A stretch of 64,000 nucleotides of DNA. Origin: Erythrobasidium yunnanense (lineage: Eukaryota > Basidiomycota > Cystobasidiomycetes > Erythrobasidiales > Erythrobasidiaceae). The notes below the pieces were generated by a model, which searched no databases, was not told the DNA's origin, and was given only the letters and a program-made list of their open reading frames with translations. The translations under genes and the position numbers were made by a program. Below, in pieces: positions 26,129-36,868 of this stretch. Position 1 is the stretch's first letter. Each line of letters begins with the position of its first letter. Where the stretch lies: contig BCJC01000005.1 in the NCBI GenBank assembly GCA_001600175.1, positions 1,840,471 to 1,904,470 on the forward strand. The letters run 5' to 3'.

Positions 26129-27933
26129 CTAAGTACCAGCGCGTGCTCGCATGTTGCCGGGAAAGGGCTTCTTCGTCAGCACCAAAGCTGGAGCCAGTGA
26201 GGCCGGTGACTGGACAGGTGAAGCCTGACCTTTGAGGTCTGCCAGGCTTGCGTGTTGTTTGAGTCTGGGCTTGACTGGTCGAGCGATATTCTTCTCAGGC
26301 AATGCCAAGTCCCGTGCTCCAGCTGATCCAGATCGTCTTAGCTTGCTGAAGTAGGATGTACTGCTCTTTGGTATGCCTATAGGGCTGCTCAGGCCGCTAG
26401 GTAGGGCAGGCAAAGGCGAGGCAGGGGGAGGGCCGATACTAGATCGCGAAGAGAAGGCCGCCCCTATAGATGTAGCAGGGCTCTCCCACACCGAAGGTGA
26501 TGCACTCGTGCTAGCAAAGGAGAGCTCCGTCGAGCTTGATCGATCCCGCGTGATAGACCGAGAACCTAACACGGGCGAGCCAAAGATGGAGGCAGAGGTT
26601 GATGTATGGAAAGGCTTGAGTGCATGAGAAGCTTGAAACTCGGCTTGAGCATGCTGATCCCGCGTGAAGATGCGCTGTAGAGCCTTCGATGTCTCCGCGT
26701 CGAGCGAAGGAGAAGGTTGTGGAAGAGAGGTCGTACTGCTCTGCGGTGTCCCAACTGATCGCAGAGAGGGAGGCACCGCTGAAGTTGGTGTAGCTGGCGG
26801 CATCCCAAAGAGAGGCAGCTGCGGAGTAGACTGTCCTGGACTCCGCAGGTGAGGGTGTGACCCTATCTTGAGCTTGCCTAGCACCTTTGGCTGCCCTGGT
26901 ACCTGCTCTACAGAGTCCTCCTCTTCCTCATCACTACTAGGAGGGAAGTAGCTCTGAATCGCTCTAGGCTTCCTAGCTTTCTTGTTCGACTCGAGGACCG
27001 CTCGAACCGTATTCGAGATCTCCTGTTCGATCTGAAATGAGTATGCATAGTCGGAAGGTGTAAAGCCTTGGTTGTTCTTGATGAAGGCGTTGGCGCCGCG
27101 ATTGATCAGCAAGTAAATAATGTTCGAGTGTCCGTGCGCCGCCGCATGGTGCAGATGGGTGTTGCCTTCGTTGTCTACTGCTTCAAGCGATGCTCCTAGG
27201 TCCAGTAAGAGCTGCCAAAATCGTCAATCAGACTGTCCTCGACTCAAAAGCAGGAAATGCTCACGATTGCACTATCCAAAGAGCCCTTCTGACAAGCGAC
27301 ACCCAGAGGAGTTACGCCTCTATTGTTCGTCCAGTCTACTAGCTTCACCTCGTCGTTCTCTTCGCTGGAAAGCAGAAACGTAATCAAACAAGCTCTCGTG
27401 CCCCGGCCAACAAGCTGCTCACTCGTAATTCTCGAAAAACCGTGCGCTATATAGCGTGGTGATCTCTGTACAATCGTTTGCCGCTGCGATATGTAGAAGG
27501 GTATCGCCTTCTATTGACTGGTACGCTCATGTTCAGCCTACTCGCGAAGCAAGACTTGGAGTTCGCTTACCCTGCTTATCCCATCATCTTCTACACCGTG
27601 ACAAATGAGCCAGCTGACTGCTTCTATGAGGCTTCTTTCCGCAGCGAGAATGACTGCACTCTTTCGAGAAGTCGGACATGTTAGGTTCAGGCATTCAATG
27701 ATGCGCTCTGGCGGGTATCGCAGGGAGGCGTAGAGACGCTCGAGTCTCCCTATATCGTTCAGCTGAGCACGAAGGTTAATTAGCCCTCGATGGTGTAATG
27801 CTGATGGATGAGTGAGACTCGCCAGGACTGCTTTCCGGAGTTGCTCGGCTACTTTGTAGATCGGCACATACGTGGATTCTGCCAGTTGAGAAGAGGAGCC
27901 CGTCTGCAGAGCTGCATATCCCATCTTTGTCAT
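26129..27933 (-). CDS. Ankyrin-repeat protein with Ser/Pro-rich tail
   Basis: Four exons, 27933-27571, 27517-27423, 27364-27265 and 27211-26129, giving 546 residues. Ankyrin repeats cover roughly residues 70-270: KSAVILAAERSLIEAVSWLI, GDTLLHIAAANDCTEI, GVTPLGVACQKGSLDSAILL, GNTHLHHAAAHGHSNIIYLL and GFTPSDYAYS. Each splice restores the repeat register. The remaining half is acidic then Ser/Pro/Thr-rich and looks disordered (SSDEEEEDSVEQ, many SSPSP-like patches). Ankyrin repeats bind proteins; no enzymatic domain is visible, so the role is unknown. A 546-residue protein with this layout could be a scaffold or cell-cycle/transport adaptor, but I cannot tell. Confidence 0.8.
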
Positions 27934-28412
27934 AATCCAGTCATGTCAGATTGCGGATGTCGCTTGTCGAGCTGGATTGGCGACAATGCAGCTAGAGCGT
28001 ATGAACGGAGGTCGACGTGATGCAGCAGAGATGAGGTAGGTATTGCGACAAGCAGCTCCTGGGCGGTCTTCTTGCTACCGGTAGTTGCTCCTTGCGGAAC
28101 TGGTCCTTTGGGCTCGGTTGCGCTTTAGCTGGTCTTCTTAGGACGTCTCGTCAGCTTCAAACGACAGCGTCCAGCCAGCGAAGCGCTTGTCAGTCGTTTG
28201 AAAGCAAGGAGAAGTTCTTTCGCGCATTGTGCTTGACACATTCGGATGCCCAAACAATTTGGGTCGGCAAGGGGAGAAAGGAGTAAGATGCAAGACGCAA
28301 GAGCAGTTGACGCAAATCGAGTAGCCCATGTCAAAACATTCATTGCTGTATGACGATATGCTCGTTACATGAAGGGCTGGGTATTCGGTAGGGCAGATCA
28401 AGAAGACTGTCC
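27934..28412. other. Intergenic region
   Basis: About 479 bases with the promoter of the ankyrin gene and the TRP5 3' end. Short frames lack features. Nothing else recognised. Confidence 0.35.
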
Positions 28413-31048
28413 CTACTTGGCGATGTGCCAGTCAAGCTTATCGGCCCATTTAGGCAGAGCCTCTGCGATTTGCTCGACGTCCTAAAAGAAGTCATGTCAG
28501 TCTAAGTGTAGTAAAAGCATAGCCAGGTGTACATACCTTATCACCACGGCCGGAAAGACACATGACGATATTCGCCTCCTTCGGCATTGTCTTTGCAAGT
28601 TCGACCGTTGCCCATACAGCGTGCGAAGTCTCCAGAGCTGTGAAGATCCCCGCTCAGTTTCCTCAAGTCTAGAAAATTTTGATGCGACTCACCTGGAATG
28701 ATACCTTCCCGCTCGCTGCACATTCTGAAACCTCTCAATGCATCTTCATCCGTAGCGACGACATACTCTGCTCTCCCAGAGTCCTTCAACCAAGCATGTT
28801 CTGGCCCAACACCGGGATAGTCCAGCCCAGCAGAGATCGAGTGTGTCTCTGTGATCTGGCCTGCTTTCGTCTGCAGCAAGTACGTGCGTACACCGTGTAG
28901 AACTCCGATTGTGCCTTTTGCTAGCGTCGCTGAGTGGTACGGGGTGTCTATGCCGCTACCGCCTGCCTCGACACCGATAAGGCGGACAGACTTGTCTTCG
29001 ATGAAAGGATGGAAGGTTCTGCCGCAACTACCATTAGCTGGTGCTTGTGCTTCAGCAATTATTTGACTCACCCGATAGCGTTACTGCCTCCTCCGACACA
29101 AGCCACGACTGCATCTGGCAGCTTGCCGACTTGGGCATGCAATTGCTTCTTGATTTCCTTTCCAATGACGCTCTGGAAATCTCTTACGACTGTCGGGAAG
29201 GGGTGGGGTCCGATAGCTGATCCCACGAGATAATGCGTCGTATCAAGGTTTGTGACCCAGTCCCGCATAGCTTCGTTGATGGCATCCTTGAGCGTCTGAC
29301 TTCCACTTGCTACAGAGACGACTCTAGCACCGAGTAATCTCATACGGAAGACGTTCAGCGCTTGTCTCCGCACATCCTCGGCACCCATGTAGACGATACA
29401 CTCCAGCCCGAACTTCGCACAAGCGGTAGCTGTAGCTACACCATGTTGCCCTGCTCCAGTCTCAGCGATGATACGCTTCTTGCCCAACCGTTTCGCAAGC
29501 AGGATCTGGCCGATAGCGTTGTTGATCTTGTGGGATCCTGTATGATTCAGATCTTCACGCTTGAACCAGATACGAGCTCCGCCAGCGTACTCCGTAAGGC
29601 GTGTAGCCTCATAAAGATTGCTCTCTCGATTCATGTAGCCGTAATAGCTTTCAAACTCCTTCCAGAATTCTGGGTCTGCTAGAGCAGCTTTGTGTGCTTC
29701 CTCGAGTTCCGCCAAGCAGTCGAAGAGTGCTTCTGGCACATATTGGCCCCCAAAGTCGCCAAATCGCGCAGGTAGGAGCATCATCTTCGCCTTTTCTCCG
29801 TTAATCTCTGGGATTGTAGCGTTCTTGACTGTTTCGACGATCGGCACAACGTGATGCGCCAATCCATCTGCAGTCTCCTTTGCACGGTCAAGGATGTTGA
29901 CTTCGGCCGTTGATGCCTGTCCATTCCCTTTCACTGGTGCATCATGTGCATTTCCTAGCGCCTTCGCCCGCGCTTTACGCTTTCCACCTCCGCCGACCTC
30001 TTCGCAGAATGCGCGTAGCTTATCAAGTTCCTCTCCCTTCGGCGACTCCTTCAATACTTGCACAAGCTTGCTTCCAATAACAACTCCATCCGCCAATTCT
30101 CCGATCTCGACGAAATGATCAGATGTCGAAACGCCAAATCCGACGGCTAGAGGGGTGTTCTTGTCGGGCAGGTTCTTTTGTATACGGTTGAGGAGGTCTG
30201 GGAGGGCGGTGGATACTTTGGAAGAGGCACCTGTCGTGCCCATCTTGGAAACGACATAGATGAAGGAATCGGCGATGCTGCCTAGGAAGTTGATGCGCTT
30301 GTCGGTTGTACTTGGTGCAATGAGAGGGACGTAGCTCATGCTGCAGCGACATTCAGCCTGGGTTACTCTGCATGAAAGTCGAGTCTTGCTCACCCTTCTT
30401 CGGTACATAGCTCGCGGAACTTGATAGCTTCCTCAGGCGGGAGATCGACCATGATGAAACCGTTCGCTCCACATTCTCGAGCATCTCGAATAGCTTCGCG
30501 CTCGCCGTACGCTCGCATCGGATTGTAGTAGCCTGGGGAGCGTCCAAAATATCGGCATTTCTTCCTCAGGACAGGAAGGCAAGTGGTGAATACGTACCCA
30601 TGAGGAGCACAGGTGCTTTCAACCCTCTCGCTCGAGCATCCTTGACGTAGCTTAGTACTTTCGGTAAATCGACATCTTGATCGAGAGCGACCTAGCGGAG
30701 CATTGGGATCGCTTAGCATGGAAGCCTTGTGCAGACCGAATGAAGATGAAGCATACGACGTTACTCTCCTGAATCGCAGGGCCGTCTGCGATGGGATCTG
30801 AAAATGGGACGCCGAGTTCGATAACGTCTGCTCCGCCAGCTTCCATAGCGAGCATGATATCGACAGTCATGTCGCTTTTAGGGTATCCTGCAGTGACGAA
30901 GGTCACGAAGACAGGCATGTCCTGTACATTTGAACCGAGTCATCCGGTCAGCTTTGCTTGATCCATCTTCGACATCGTTCGCTAGGGAGAAGGTCAGTCG
31001 CACCAGCTCCCGCTTGCTTCTAAACGTTTCCTTAAGTTGTTTTGCCAT
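28413..31048 (-). CDS. TRP5: Tryptophan synthase, bifunctional alpha-beta
   Basis: Eight exons: 31048-31004, 30921-30760, 30691-30598, 30532-30394, 30340-29072, 29018-28693, 28637-28537 and 28481-28413, giving 734 residues. The alpha part (about 1-260) has [18 protein letters not shown], the catalytic Glu in [15 protein letters not shown] and [13 protein letters not shown] linker leads to the beta part (about 325-734): [17 protein letters not shown], the PLP lysine in [13 protein letters not shown], the ammonia/substrate loop [28 protein letters not shown], the phosphate-binding GGGSNAIG and the late CLSGRGDKD. The enzyme converts indole-3-glycerol phosphate and serine to tryptophan. Length fits the fungal fusion (about 700 residues). 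All eight exons keep phase. Confidence 0.95.
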
Positions 31049-31842
31049 TTTGATGATGGTTTGCGAAGGTTGTGGTTCTGAAGAAAGAGTGAAGCCGGTC
31101 AACTTCAAATCGACTGGACTCGAAGTCTTTATCGCGATCTGAGATTGGAAGAAGACGACACAGAAACAGATACATCCTCTGACAATGACCACCTGCTTGC
31201 TCAACCGAATGCGAACGAAACCATCCAGGCCGACAATACCCGCAAGACCTGTATCTAGATGGGAGCTGTCGCATGTACCGGGCTAATGGGTTGGTCATTC
31301 AACATTGCACACCATGGACCTGAAGCCATCCTGTCCACTCCCTCACCATGCGAGCGTCAGTCCGACTGGACCGCTTGAAGTGCCATTTGCGGTCCCTTAG
31401 CCTCGGGTTTCCAGCTATGGACACTATGTGTTTCCGTATTAAGGATACGTAGACTACTCTGAGCACTCAATGAAAGTCCCGTCGTTTCGCGACGATACGA
31501 TCGCAGCCGGCGACCAAACGAGTGCCATGAGCTGTCCTGGGCCAAAGCCCGAATGCCGGGCCAGCGGAACACACGTACGATTCTACTTCACTGGCATTAG
31601 CCATGCGTCCCTTTCAACGAAGTGAGTGACATGCTTGAGGGAGGACCACAAAGACATTACACCAGGGGTCGGACGCCTTGCAAACCTGCAAGGGGAGTTA
31701 CGCAGAGCTTGAAAGACAGAGCGAGCATAGAGCTCCATACTCGTACTCTGTTGGCCCTCTCTTCCAATACCAAAGTTTGCAAAAGACTATGCAAAAGCTT
31801 TAGTACCAACGCAAACGTCCAAAATAACGCTCTCGTTTCCTT
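31049..31842. other. Intergenic region
   Basis: About 794 bases between the TRP5 start (minus) and the first zinc-ribbon gene (plus), so it holds two promoters. A 149-codon minus-strand frame spans 31657-32106 but lies opposite the zinc-ribbon exons and is a shadow. No tRNA or repeat recognised. Confidence 0.4.
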
Positions 31843-32237
31843 ATGCCAGGCCGCTACACCAGCACCCCTACAGGCTGCACCTACAGCCCTCCAATTACTG
31901 TCGAATGGAGCTCCAGCGGCCAGTTCAGGCGTTTCACCTACAACGCGCAAGCCAATCCAGACCCTAAGTACAAAGGCTGGTACTTCTAACATTGCAGCGT
32001 CTGCATGCGCGACGGCGGTTATGACCAGTTCGTCGTTCGCTATGTGGCACCGGGTGCACCGATCGAAGTGATCTACTTGTGGGTCATTCGGGTTTTCGCT
32101 AACCATCGGGATCTGACTATGTATCGTTGTGCAGGTGCTGGGTCTGTCTGGAATTGAGACTTCGATATTCCAGGTCTATTAGTTGTTTGCTGCTATCGGT
32201 CAAGCTCAGCTCCAATGACCCCGTTCAGCTCGTTTAG
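31843..32237 (+). CDS. Small Cys4 zinc-ribbon protein, copy 1 (possible pseudogene)
   Basis: Best model: exons 31843-31967, 31998-32078 and 32135-32237, giving 102 residues. It is recognised by alignment to the downstream copy: ...YNAQANPDPKYKGWYF then HCSVCMRDGGYDQFVVRYV then IYLCWVCLEL, against YRAQANPDSSAAGWHW, KCYGCRGHKAQWVYHYI and IYLCNACISKL. The shared pattern is a CxxC pair, about 23 residues, and a second CxxC pair, with the same phase-2 intron just before the second pair. In copy 1 a TAA (31987-31989) lies in frame between GWYF and HCSVC. A 30-base intron (31968-31997), with a TTCTAAC branch site and GCAG end, would remove it but also delete one ligand Cys. So this is either a mini-intron gene with a damaged ribbon or a decaying copy. 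Confidence 0.5.
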
Positions 32238-32502
32238 AAGCGCTGACGGCAGCTGACGGGATTAGTTGCTCTTTATGCATGCACAGTGACGCAGGTCCAA
32301 AACTTGAAGGTTGAGTCTGCAAGGCAAACTAAGGCGAGGGCCTTTCAAGCGAGACCAAGGGGCTCAACACAGCTTGGAATGGGGAGCGGATCAGAGCTGC
32401 TCTCATCGCACGCTGCTCTCTCTTTCGCCGCTCCTGTCTCAAGATCAACAAGCAGAATCTTAAATATACAAACAAATTCGACATCTGGCCGGCCCTGCGA
32501 TC

Positions 32503-32791
32503 ATGCCCGAAGCCCCACCACCAAACACCATCAGATGGGCTCCCTACTGGTGGCTGCCTCGTATCGCTCGTATCGACTATCGAGCACAAGCTAACCCCGA
32601 TTCATCAGCTGCAGGCTGGCACTGGCGCAAATGCTACGGATGCCGCGGACATAAAGCGCAATGGGTCTATCACTATATACCACCAGCGCATCCGGACAGA
32701 GGAATTTATCTGTGAGTTACTCTGGTGGTACAGTTCGATGACGATCTTACTAAGATTCTTCAGGTGCAATGCTTGCATAAGTAAGCTATGA
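32503..32791 (+). CDS. Small Cys4 zinc-ribbon protein, copy 2
   Basis: Two exons, 32503-32711 and 32764-32791, giving 78 residues. A Trp/Pro-rich start (TIRWAPYWWLPRIARIDY) leads to AQANPD, then KCYGCRGHKAQW, and after the intron LCNACISKL. The four Cys form CxxC-x23-CxxC. The second pair, with its LCNAC wording, recalls the second half of a GATA-type finger, but the spacing is longer than the 17-20 of classical GATA fingers and no basic tail follows. I do not recognise a described family. Role unknown; zinc binding and nucleic-acid or protein binding are inference. It sits 265 bases after copy 1 and appears intact. Confidence 0.6.
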
Positions 32792-33034
32792 GTACCTAGC
32801 TCGAGTATTGTGTTCGTCTGCTCGTATGCCATGTCATCAATGAATCCTCAACAATCTCGCCATGATGGGAAGTGCACTAAAGTATCGAACCTCATGCCAT
32901 ACTTCAGCATATCACATGTGCAGTTTTACCTCTTTGACTTGTCAGCCAGTGTACCTCTTCTTACCCTACGTAGGCAGGGGCGTCTGGCTGGTAAGCTACA
33001 TCTGACGCATACAAGCAACTTACAACGACCCAGA

Positions 33035-33957
33035 TCACCGTGTCACTGTCTCAGCAAGGCGCAACAGCTGGGAATTGTACAGATACCAGGCGTCTCCTCT
33101 TCGCTCTCCCAGTCCTTCGGACTCTAGCTTTTGGACGCCCATAGAGCCAGCAAGCGCCATCGCTCTCCCTACTTGCGCTACTGTGATAGTCGAAGATACT
33201 CCAAACAGCTTCAAGATTGCCATGAGGCCCGGCGCGATAAATTCGTACGGCTTCTTGGCTCTGTCGACTTCCGTCAAATATGCTGGCTGTCATTTATAGG
33301 TCAGCTCTGTGCTGTCACACAAGCCCGCCATGAAGAGACCTACACGACATATGATGGTCTCGTAGCCTAGCTTCGACAAGCGATCTTCAGTTTCGCCTTT
33401 ACTTCTGAGGTACAGGCCGCGGGAGTTTCGATCGCTTCCCCAAGACTACCAGATCTCCTTTTTCAGCCTGAAAACCGACCAAGTTTTGGGGAAACACCCC
33501 ACGGAGCAGTAGACTAGCCGCTGGGGTTTATCTGTGCGGACGGCTTTGGCGAAGTCAACGACCTGCGCAACCAGTCAGATCAGCATGCATAGGGAATGAC
33601 CAATCAAGGAGACGTACATAATCCTGATCGATCTTTATGAATGCCTCGGCGGATCCTGCGTTCTTGCGGTTTGTGCCCAGAGCGATCAGTATCGCATCGG
33701 CTTGCAACCGCCTCAAGGACACGACGTCTAGATTGTCGAAGTCGATCTCGAGAGTCTGTCTCTTTGGGGATTGAGCTGTATCGATGTGACGTCTGCCACA
33801 TTCGACAACTTCGTTCAGATGCGTTTCAGCGTTCATGCAGCATAAGCAGCATATAGTATTCGAGCTTACCTTCTGTGTAGCCCTCCTGCTGTAAGGCTGT
33901 AGAAACTATATTTCTTCCGACTTGACCAGTACCGCCCAAAATCGCAGCTCGCATCAT
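33035..33957 (-). CDS. NAD(P)-binding Rossmann protein, FMP52/TIP30-like
   Basis: Five exons: 33957-33870, 33808-33618, 33562-33503, 33445-33346 and 33282-33035, giving 228 residues. The dinucleotide-binding start is MMRAAILGGTGQVGRNIV. Later landmarks are DAILIALGTNRKNAGSAEAF, IDQDYVVDFAKAV, RLVYCSSWGSDRNSRGLYL, the active-site-like LRSKGETEDRLSKLGYETI and the C-terminal TEVDRAKKPYEFIAPGLM. This is the atypical short-chain dehydrogenase layout of yeast Fmp52 (a mitochondrial outer-membrane protein) and human TIP30. The reaction is not known to me. Splicing at 33502-33446 is needed to pass two stops and yields the conserved YLRSKGETE. Alternative first Met at 33954. Confidence 0.8.
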
Positions 33958-34258
33958 GAAGTTTACAGTGAGGAGATTGTTAAAAGAGGAAGAGTGAGAG
34001 ACTCATCATCATTGCTGCTGATCATGGATAGCTGTCAAGTCCCTGGACTTAGACAACGGCTTTAGTATTCGGACCTAACATGATCGAGCGCATGACAAAT
34101 TGCGCCTGTCACGGATCTAAGTGGCTACCGGCCGGCCTTTACCAGCGGAGAGAAGTGAGCTCCCATCTTGCCTCTGCATCATGACGAGTATATGATGGAA
34201 ATGTGTGATAGCGGCCCATCTCTTTCTTTCCCACCAAAAGCCAATATTCTCAAGAGAC
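33958..34258. promoter_or_regulatory. Divergent intergenic region
   Basis: 301 bases between the divergent FMP52-like and SDR starts, so both promoters lie here. No other feature seen. Confidence 0.4.
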
Positions 34259-35299
34259 ATGCCGACCGTCAGCGATATCAGAACCTTTCTTGTAGCGAAC
34301 GCTTTCGGAAGGCCAACATTGACAACATCTCGTCTTGATGGGAAAGTCATCATTGTCACGGGCGCGAACACAGGCCTTGGCTTTGAAGCTGCTCTTCACC
34401 TGTATGTCCGGCTCAATAGGCTGCCCGCGCCCCCCACTGAGGCACAGCTTGACAGCGCTCGCATGAGTCCTAAGCACCTCATCCTTGCATGCCGCAACCT
34501 CGAGAAGGCAGAAGAAGCCCGCCAGAAGATTTCCAGCGATCCACATGTCTCCAGTTCCACGACCTTGTCTGTCTGGCATCTAGACATGGACTCAGCCCAG
34601 TCAACGCGTGCATTCTGTCAGCGAGTCAACAAGGACTTGCCAACTCTGCACGGACTTTTGCTCAATGCCGGAATAGAGCTTTCGGAATTTCAAAAATCTG
34701 AGGGACTGGAGAGGACAATCCTGATCAATGTCGTCGCTACCTCCTATCTGGCCCAGACACTGTTGCCCAAACTGCGAGCAACAGCACGGGAAACGAACAC
34801 AGACATCAACCTTACCATAGTTGGGTCGACCATACATGTCTTCGGACCTGATTCGCAGCTCGAAGTTGCAGATGGCCAGAGCATCCTAGATACCCTCAGT
34901 GACCAGGAGAAGGCAGATATGGGAGCCAGGTACACGCTCAGCAAGCTCATGATTCATCTCTGCTTTAACGAGATGGCTGCGTCGGAGAGAGCTAGACGGA
35001 CTGGAGGCGAAAAGCAGGTGATCTTGAATCTGCCCAACCCAGGCTGGTGTTCCACGGAGCTGTCCAGGTCGAGGCCAACAAGCCTGCCCGAGCGGGGTGC
35101 ATTCTATATCTTCGGACGCACTCCCGAACAAGGAAGTCGAACTCTAGTTCATGCGATTACGGCTGGAAGAGAGACAGACGGCTGCTATCTTTCAGAGTGT
35201 CAGGTTACGGAGCAGTCAGCGTTCGTGCGTAGTGATCGGGGAAAGGAGATTTCGAAGAGAGTATGGGCCGAGACCGAAGCCAGGATTGCTAAATTCTGA
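34259..35299 (+). CDS. Short-chain dehydrogenase/reductase
   Basis: A single exon of 346 residues starting MPTVSDIRTFLVANAFG. The cofactor motif is VIIVTGANTGLGFEAALHL (TGxxxGxG), then LILACRNLEKAEEAR, HLDMDSAQST, the LLLNAGIE strand, and the catalytic Tyr-x-x-x-Lys in ARYTLSKLMIH. This order is that of classical NADP-dependent SDRs of the retinol-dehydrogenase-like group common in fungi. The substrate is unknown. I chose the ATG at 34259; the frame is open a further 18 codons upstream but without an ATG there. It has no introns in a neighbourhood where almost every gene has several. It converges on the RRM-module cluster with 98 bases between stops. Confidence 0.88.
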   Translation: MPTVSDIRTFLVANAFGRPTLTTSRLDGKVIIVTGANTGLGFEAALHLYVRLNRLPAPPTEAQLDSARMSPKHLILACRNLEKAEEARQKISSDPHVSSSTTLSVWHLDMDSAQSTRAFCQRVNKDLPTLHGLLLNAGIELSEFQKSEGLERTILINVVATSYLAQTLLPKLRATARETNTDINLTIVGSTIHVFGPDSQLEVADGQSILDTLSDQEKADMGARYTLSKLMIHLCFNEMAASERARRTGGEKQVILNLPNPGWCSTELSRSRPTSLPERGAFYIFGRTPEQGSRTLVHAITAGRETDGCYLSECQVTEQSAFVRSDRGKEISKRVWAETEARIAKF

Positions 35300-35397
35300 G
35301 ATCGACTGCATATAGGATATTTCCTTGTAGTTCGTAAACGAGGCTTGACGACTTTATCTATAGCATCATTCTCTCCATATGAAAACTTCTGTAGCTA

Positions 35398-36645
35398 TCA
35401 AACTTTGTTGAGCACGTAATCTAGAGCCTGTTTGAAATGTTCCTGTTCTTCTGTACCAGGAAAGTCACCGGGATAAGTAGTGAAAAGCTTGTCCAGGAAG
35501 GCGTCCATTCGCTTCGAGCTCCATACCAATCTTCTAAGGGCTTGCAAAGAATCCATTCCGACTCGGTCGAGGACAGATCTAAATTGGAGCAGCTCGTCTG
35601 GGAAGCCGTCACATTAGTCTATCTTGTAATTTCTGACCTCGATATCGGAGGATCGAGCGGATCGTGTAGACTTGCTGCCCAAACAAAATGCGGGGTTCAC
35701 AGGTGCTAGAGCCGATCTCGAGCCTTTGGCTTGATGTGTCACCAGCTTTCCATCGGCAAGATCGATGCACAGGGGTCTTGCCAAATTGCGATGGTCCACT
35801 CCAGCATTGGCGAAGCGTTTAGAGTAATTCTGGTCCTTCGCAGCTGCATTCCTTCCACGCTTAGCCGGAGCTTGGTATGGTTGCCATTGTGATGTTGTCG
35901 ATGGTTTGATAGGTTCGCCAAATTGTGAAGAGGTAGGTGCAGACGTAGCGTGATCCGCTTCTCCTTCAACTATAGTCCCGATGATATTATGAGAGAATGT
36001 TCGTCCTTCGGACAGAACTTGATAGTCTTTCTTCCATCTGACTGATAACTTGCCAGAGCCAGCTCTCGTTCCGCTGCAGGAGACTTCAGACTATCGTACC
36101 AAGACAAAGGTTCGAACAACTTACTTCGTGAGTTGAATAGCATGTTCAGCCGATCTCTCGTCCATGTACTGTATTTCGGCGATCCGACCTCCATTGGTCC
36201 AGGAAAGCAACATCTTCATAGAGACGACTTCTCCATACTGCTCGTAAACACTCTACATGGCGTATCAGTATATGTAGCGTGAAGCTCTGTTGCACCTCAC
36301 CTTAATATGATTGGTAGCTACACTGTGAGGAAGGCTTGAGACTACGATAGTCTTTGAGACGTTCTCTTCAACTTCTGGGGTGCTTGACGATTCCGTAGAA
36401 GAAGATGTAAAGGTTTTGATAGGCTTGTACACCGAGGTCGCGCTCCTTGGTGACGCGTCTTCAGGCTGGATCTCCGTAGACGATGCCGACTTGGCTTGAA
36501 GGAACGAGAGGTCCAGCAGGTCGTTATTATCCTGAGCAGCTTCAATAACGTCGTGGCTGGCCAGACTGGGATTCAGCGAGAGAGCCAGCCCTTCAATCGT
36601 TTCCAGAATTCGCCTGTCGAGGCTTGCAGAGACTGTTTGACGCAT
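35398..36645 (-). CDS. RRM-module family protein 1 (degenerate RRM + C-terminal helical module)
   Basis: Four exons: 36645-36301, 36252-36125, 36073-35638 and 35592-35398, giving 367 residues. An RRM-like fold reads KTIVVSSLPHSVATNHIK / SVYEQYGEVVSMKML / RIAEIQYMDERSAEHAIQL / TNGTRAGSGKLSVRW. The end is a helical module, VLDRVGMDSLQALRRLVW, MDAFLDKLFTTYPGDF, HFKQALDYVLNKV. Both elements match the three genes upstream, and the two RRM introns lie at the same places and phases (before SVYEQYG, phase 0; at LTN|GT, phase 2) as in family members 2 and 3. The last acceptor (35593) is chosen from frame; an adjacent better-looking CAG five bases earlier would shift the frame. The start is uncertain. 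RNA binding is inferred; I know no described family with this layout. Confidence 0.7.
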
Positions 36646-36868
36646 TGTAGCAGCTAGAGCATTATCGAAACACTTGAATGAAGCAGCCTGTGTCGGGACT
36701 TCGGGAGCAGGTCCAAGATGATCTGAGAACGAAAGATTGGGAGGAAGGAAAGAGGGGAAGTGATGGAAGATGAGACTTGGAGAGGGAGGAAGCATACGGA
36801 CAACAACAACAATAGCATCTTCAATTTGGTTTCTACAGTAATACATCGACAACTAGATAGTCAAATTC

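Noticed and set aside
26373-26627. Plus-strand frame of 84 codons in the ankyrin gene
   Set aside because: Antisense shadow of the Ser/Pro-rich tail of the minus-strand ankyrin protein.
31657-32106. 149-codon minus-strand frame
   Set aside because: It lies opposite the first zinc-ribbon exons and has no recognisable domain, while the plus strand aligns with a paralog.
32503-32791. Calling zinc-ribbon copy 2 a GATA transcription factor
   Set aside because: The LCNAC wording is suggestive, but the inter-knuckle spacing is about 23, there is no TPLWRRG-like core and no basic tail.
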